Assembly: GCA_903898725.1 (NCBI GenBank)
Contig: CAIUGQ010000106.1
Coordinates: 1 to 15,704 of the forward strand
Direction: 5' to 3'
Length of the DNA: 15,704 bases
Origin: an uncultured Burkholderiales bacterium
GTDB taxonomy: Bacteria > Pseudomonadota > Gammaproteobacteria > Burkholderiales > Burkholderiaceae_E
Numbering within the stretch: position 1 is the stretch's first letter; each line of letters starts with the position of its first letter. The notes beneath the pieces were generated by a model, which saw nothing but the letters and a program-made list of their open reading frames with translations, did not search any database and was not told the origin of the DNA. This document shows positions 13,399-15,704 of the stretch, in pieces. Made by a program: the position numbers and the translations under genes.

Positions 13399-15218
13399 GA
13401 TTCGCACTCCGGCTCGAGCGCGGGCACGCGCAGGCTCCCTGCGGGCAGCAGGCGGCCGTCGCGCAGCTCGAGCACCTGCGAGCAGCCCGACAGCGTCGAC
13501 AGCCGGTGCGCGACCGTCACCACCGTCACGGTCTCGCCCAGCGCCTCGAGCGTCTGCATCACCGAACGCTCGGTCTCGGTATCGAGCGCGCTGGTCGCCT
13601 CGTCGAGGATGAGGACATCGGCACGCTTGTAGAGGGCTCGCGCGATGCCGATCCGCTGGCGCTGGCCGCCCGACAGCCTCGCGCCCCGCTCCCCGGCCGA
13701 CGCCGACCAGCCGCCCGGCATGGCCTCGATCGCGTCGACGATCTGGGCGCGCCGCGCCGCGTCGAGCACCCTCGCGCGATCGATCCGGTCGGGCGGGACA
13801 CCGAACGCGATGTTCTCCTCCATGCTGCAGTCGACGATGTGGATCGTCTGGGGCACCTGCGCGATCCGCGCCTGCCAGCGGCGGCGTGAGGTCTCGTCCA
13901 GCGGCACGCCATCGACGCTCAGCAGGCCGACGTCCGGCGCCAGCAGCCCGGCGAGCACGTCGAGCAGGGTGCTCTTGCCGCCGCCCGAGGTGCCGATCAC
14001 GCCGATCCGCGAGCCGCGCGGGATCGTCAGCGACACGTCCCGCAGCACCCACGGGCCGCCCGGGTCGTAGCGGAAGCCGACGTTCTCGAGCCGGACGGCC
14101 TCCCGGAACGGGATCGGCTCGACCGCCGCGTCGGCCGAGGCGTCGGGCTCGGGCTGATCGAGCAGGACGAGCGTCTCGCGCAGCGTCGGCTGGGCCCCCG
14201 ACAGGCTGCTGTACGACCAGTAGGCTTCCTGCAGCAGGGGCAGCATCCGCTGCGCCGCCAGCGCGAGTCCGCCCAGGGTGGGCAGCGCCCCGGCCAGCCC
14301 GTCCTCGCCGCGACCGAGCAGGAAGGCGAGCCCCGCGATCAGCGTCATGCCGAGGGCCTCGATCGCATAGCGAGGACTCTGCCCCAGGAACTGGACCCGG
14401 GCCTGCGCGCGCCGCAGCCTGCGGTCCTCGCTCGCGAAGATCCGGCCGTAGTGCGCCTGCGTGCCGTCGAGCAGCACGTCGCGAATGCCGCCCAGCCCCT
14501 CCTGCAGCGTGCGGATCACGCGGGTCGAGGCCTGGGCGGCCACCTCTCCGTGACCGATGATCCGCTTGCGCGAGAGCACGGCGATCACGCCGTAGACCGC
14601 GACGAACCCGCCGAACGCCGACAGCGCCGCGAACGGCCGCCAGACGACCAGCGCGGCCACGACCGCAGCCAGCAGCAGCGAGGCGTTGACGATCGACAGC
14701 GCCGGCGACAGCACCTGGTGGATCACCACGTTCGATTGGCTCGTCACGCCCGCGATGACCTCGCTGCTGTGCCGCTTCAGGTGGACGGCATAGGGCTGGT
14801 GCAGGGTCCGCCTGAAGATCGCCTCGTCCAGGTCCGCGCCGGTGGCGAATGCCCAGGCGCAGGAGGCGCGCAGCAGGCCGATCCGGAATGCGCCCGCCAC
14901 CACCGCGGTCGCGGCGAACACCACGCTGAACAGGATCCGGACGCCTTCCGGGTCGGTCGCGCCGAACCGCGCCAGCCATCCGCCGACACGCTCATCGGCG
15001 AGCAGCGCCTGAGGATCGGCCAGCGCGGCGAGGAAGGGCAGCACCGCCCCGATCGCGAGCACCTCGGCCGTTGCCGTCACGGCGGTCAGCGCCAGCAGCG
15101 CCGCGGCCTGCACGCGGCGGCGCGCGTCCAGGTGCCGCCACAGGCGGCGCAGCGGCGGCAGCAGGCTGGCCAGCGGCGGGTCGGCGGCGCTATCGGACGG
15201 GAGGTCGCGGGACGGCAT
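13395..15218 (-). CDS. ABC transporter with fused permease and ATPase, probable lipid-linked glycan flippase
   Basis: This 607-aa protein is a half-transporter of the MsbA/PglK exporter type. The membrane domain covers roughly residues 30-340, with hydrophobic segments near 38-62, 97-117, 172-192, 196-217 and 285-302. The ATPase domain begins at about 375: Walker A GTSGGGKST (409-417), Q-loop Gln457, signature LSGGQ (515-519), Walker B VLILDEA (535-541) and H-loop His571. All catalytic motifs are intact, so it should work as a homodimer in the inner membrane. Flanking glycosyltransferases suggest that it flips a lipid-linked oligosaccharide, as PglK does; transport of a peptide or lipid cannot be excluded. 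ATG 15218 lacks an obvious ribosome binding site. The 3' end overlaps the unrecognised transferase-like gene by 4 nt, so the two are probably co-translated. Confidence 0.9.
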   Translation of the reverse strand: MPSRDLPSDSAADPPLASLLPPLRRLWRHLDARRRVQAAALLALTAVTATAEVLAIGAVLPFLAALADPQALLADERVGGWLARFGATDPEGVRILFSVVFAATAVVAGAFRIGLLRASCAWAFATGADLDEAIFRRTLHQPYAVHLKRHSSEVIAGVTSQSNVVIHQVLSPALSIVNASLLLAAVVAALVVWRPFAALSAFGGFVAVYGVIAVLSRKRIIGHGEVAAQASTRVIRTLQEGLGGIRDVLLDGTQAHYGRIFASEDRRLRRAQARVQFLGQSPRYAIEALGMTLIAGLAFLLGRGEDGLAGALPTLGGLALAAQRMLPLLQEAYWSYSSLSGAQPTLRETLVLLDQPEPDASADAAVEPIPFREAVRLENVGFRYDPGGPWVLRDVSLTIPRGSRIGVIGTSGGGKSTLLDVLAGLLAPDVGLLSVDGVPLDETSRRRWQARIAQVPQTIHIVDCSMEENIAFGVPPDRIDRARVLDAARRAQIVDAIEAMPGGWSASAGERGARLSGGQRQRIGIARALYKRADVLILDEATSALDTETERSVMQTLEALGETVTVVTVAHRLSTLSGCSQVLELRDGRLLPAGSLRVPALEPECES

Positions 15219-15283
15219 CGGGGTTCAGGTGGAGCGCGCTGCGGGCGCACGGAGCCGACCCAATGTACGGGTCCGCCGAACGG

Positions 15284-15313
15284 GCGCCGGCGCCGTCTGA
15301 CCGGCGTCGGCGC
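15284..15313. other. GC-rich 12-bp hairpin in the gap before the flippase gene
   Basis: gcgccggcgccg (15284-15295) pairs with cggcgtcggcgc (15302-15313) over 12 positions, with one G-U and a 6-nt loop. It lies in the 158-nt gap (15219-15376) between the upstream glycosyltransferase stop and the flippase start. No T-run follows on either strand, so it is not a canonical intrinsic terminator, but it could separate or attenuate the two genes. A TACATT (15267-15262, minus strand) about 45 nt before the flippase ATG is a weak -10 candidate with no clear -35. Nothing else is seen in this gap. Confidence 0.4.
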
Positions 15314-15376
15314 GGGGCGGCCCGACGGCGGGCGCCGCGCATCGCGGCGCAACGCGGACGCATCGGCGCACCGGGA

Positions 15377-15704
15377 TCAGCCCCCGAGCCCACGCACGAG
15401 CACCCGGCGCAGCCGGATCAGGTGGCAGCGGGCTGCGCTCAGCGGCCCGGCATGGCGGGCCTGGATGGTGGCGACCTCGAACTCGTGGCGGGCCCGGACC
15501 CGCAGCGGCGCGCTCGACGAGGAGACGCCGCCTTCGCGCATCGCGACGAGGACACGCTCGAGCGTCACCACCGGCACGGGCAGCAGCGCGGCCCGCCACA
15601 GCAGGTCGTAGTCGCCGGCGATGCGGAGCCGCGGGTCGAAGCCGCCGAGCCGTTCGAACAGGCCGCGCGGGATGATCGTCGACGGGTGCGGGAAGGCATG
15701 GGCG
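15377..15704 (-). CDS. Family 2 glycosyltransferase, C-terminal part (truncated by window edge)
   Basis: The visible 108 residues begin AHAFPHPSTIIPRGLFERLG (15703 downward), then GFDPRLRIAGDYDLLWRA. This is the acceptor-side part of GT2 enzymes of the GT-A fold, where the H-P/Q-x-x-x-x-R...GGFD...A-x-DYDL-x-x-R pattern is common. It ends GLGG before TGA 15379-15377. The N-terminal donor-binding domain, with the DxD site, lies outside the window, so substrate and length are unknown. On the same strand and 158 nt upstream of the flippase, it probably belongs to the same glycan locus, which therefore continues to the right of the window. Confidence 0.85.
   Translation of the reverse strand, partial: AHAFPHPSTIIPRGLFERLGGFDPRLRIAGDYDLLWRAALLPVPVVTLERVLVAMREGGVSSSSAPLRVRARHEFEVATIQARHAGPLSAARCHLIRLRRVLVRGLGG

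Noticed and set aside
15284..15313. Canonical Rho-independent terminator
   Set aside because: The stem is strong but there is no run of T on either strand after it.
1..15704. tRNA, rRNA, insertion sequence, attachment site or CRISPR array
   Set aside because: I looked for these by eye and saw no tRNA-like cloverleaf, transposase motifs, terminal inverted repeats or spaced repeats. A faint one could have been missed without computation.

Overview
The window is uniformly GC-rich by eye and reads as chromosome of a high-GC proteobacterium. A betaproteobacterium, perhaps of the Burkholderiales, seems most likely, because a thiE end sits beside a TfpX/TfpZ-type pilin accessory gene. This is inference from gene families; no 16S or other marker is present. 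Apart from the thiE end at the left edge, every gene is on the minus strand.

Layout in minus-strand reading order, from high to low coordinates: (1) the C-terminal end of a family 2 glycosyltransferase runs off the right edge (15377-15704). (2) A 158-nt gap with a strong GC hairpin follows. (3) An ABC-type glycan/lipid flippase (13395-15218) overlaps by 4 nt an unrecognised protein with a sugar-transferase-like look (12382-13398). (4) An 80-nt gap follows. (5) Ten genes run without a single non-coding base between them (12301 down to 2711): pseB, pseC, pseF, a Pse-associated methyltransferase, pseA-like amidotransferase, hisH-like, hisF-like, a pseG-pseH fusion, pseI and a PhyH-type dioxygenase. 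(6) A 192-nt gap holds a perfect 9-bp stem. (7) A DPM1-like membrane glycosyltransferase (1247-2518) comes next. (8) A TfpX/TfpZ-type protein (230-1042) converges on the thiE end (2-202).

The core is a complete CMP-pseudaminic acid pathway. PseB and PseC make the L-altro 4-amino sugar, the PseH-like GNAT domain acetylates it, PseG releases UDP, PseI condenses the sugar with phosphoenolpyruvate, and PseF activates the product with CMP. PseH and PseG are one polypeptide here. Three genes form an ammonia-dependent amidotransferase: HisH makes ammonia, the HisF paralogue (which has lost the canonical first aspartate) channels it, and the PP-loop enzyme uses it. They should convert an N-acetyl group to acetamidino. 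A methyltransferase and a PhyH-type oxygenase locked into the same operon suggest further decoration. The flippase, the flanking glycosyltransferases and the unrecognised protein are likely to transfer or export the sugar. No flagellin or pilin gene is in the window, so the acceptor (flagellin, pilin, O-antigen or capsule) is not determined.

Points of most interest are the PseG-PseH fusion carrying five 12-bp tandem repeats inside the PseG part, the unusually tight ten-gene overlap chain with several GTG/TTG starts, the PhyH oxygenase as an unassigned Pse-tailoring enzyme, and the unrecognised protein as candidate pseudaminyltransferase.
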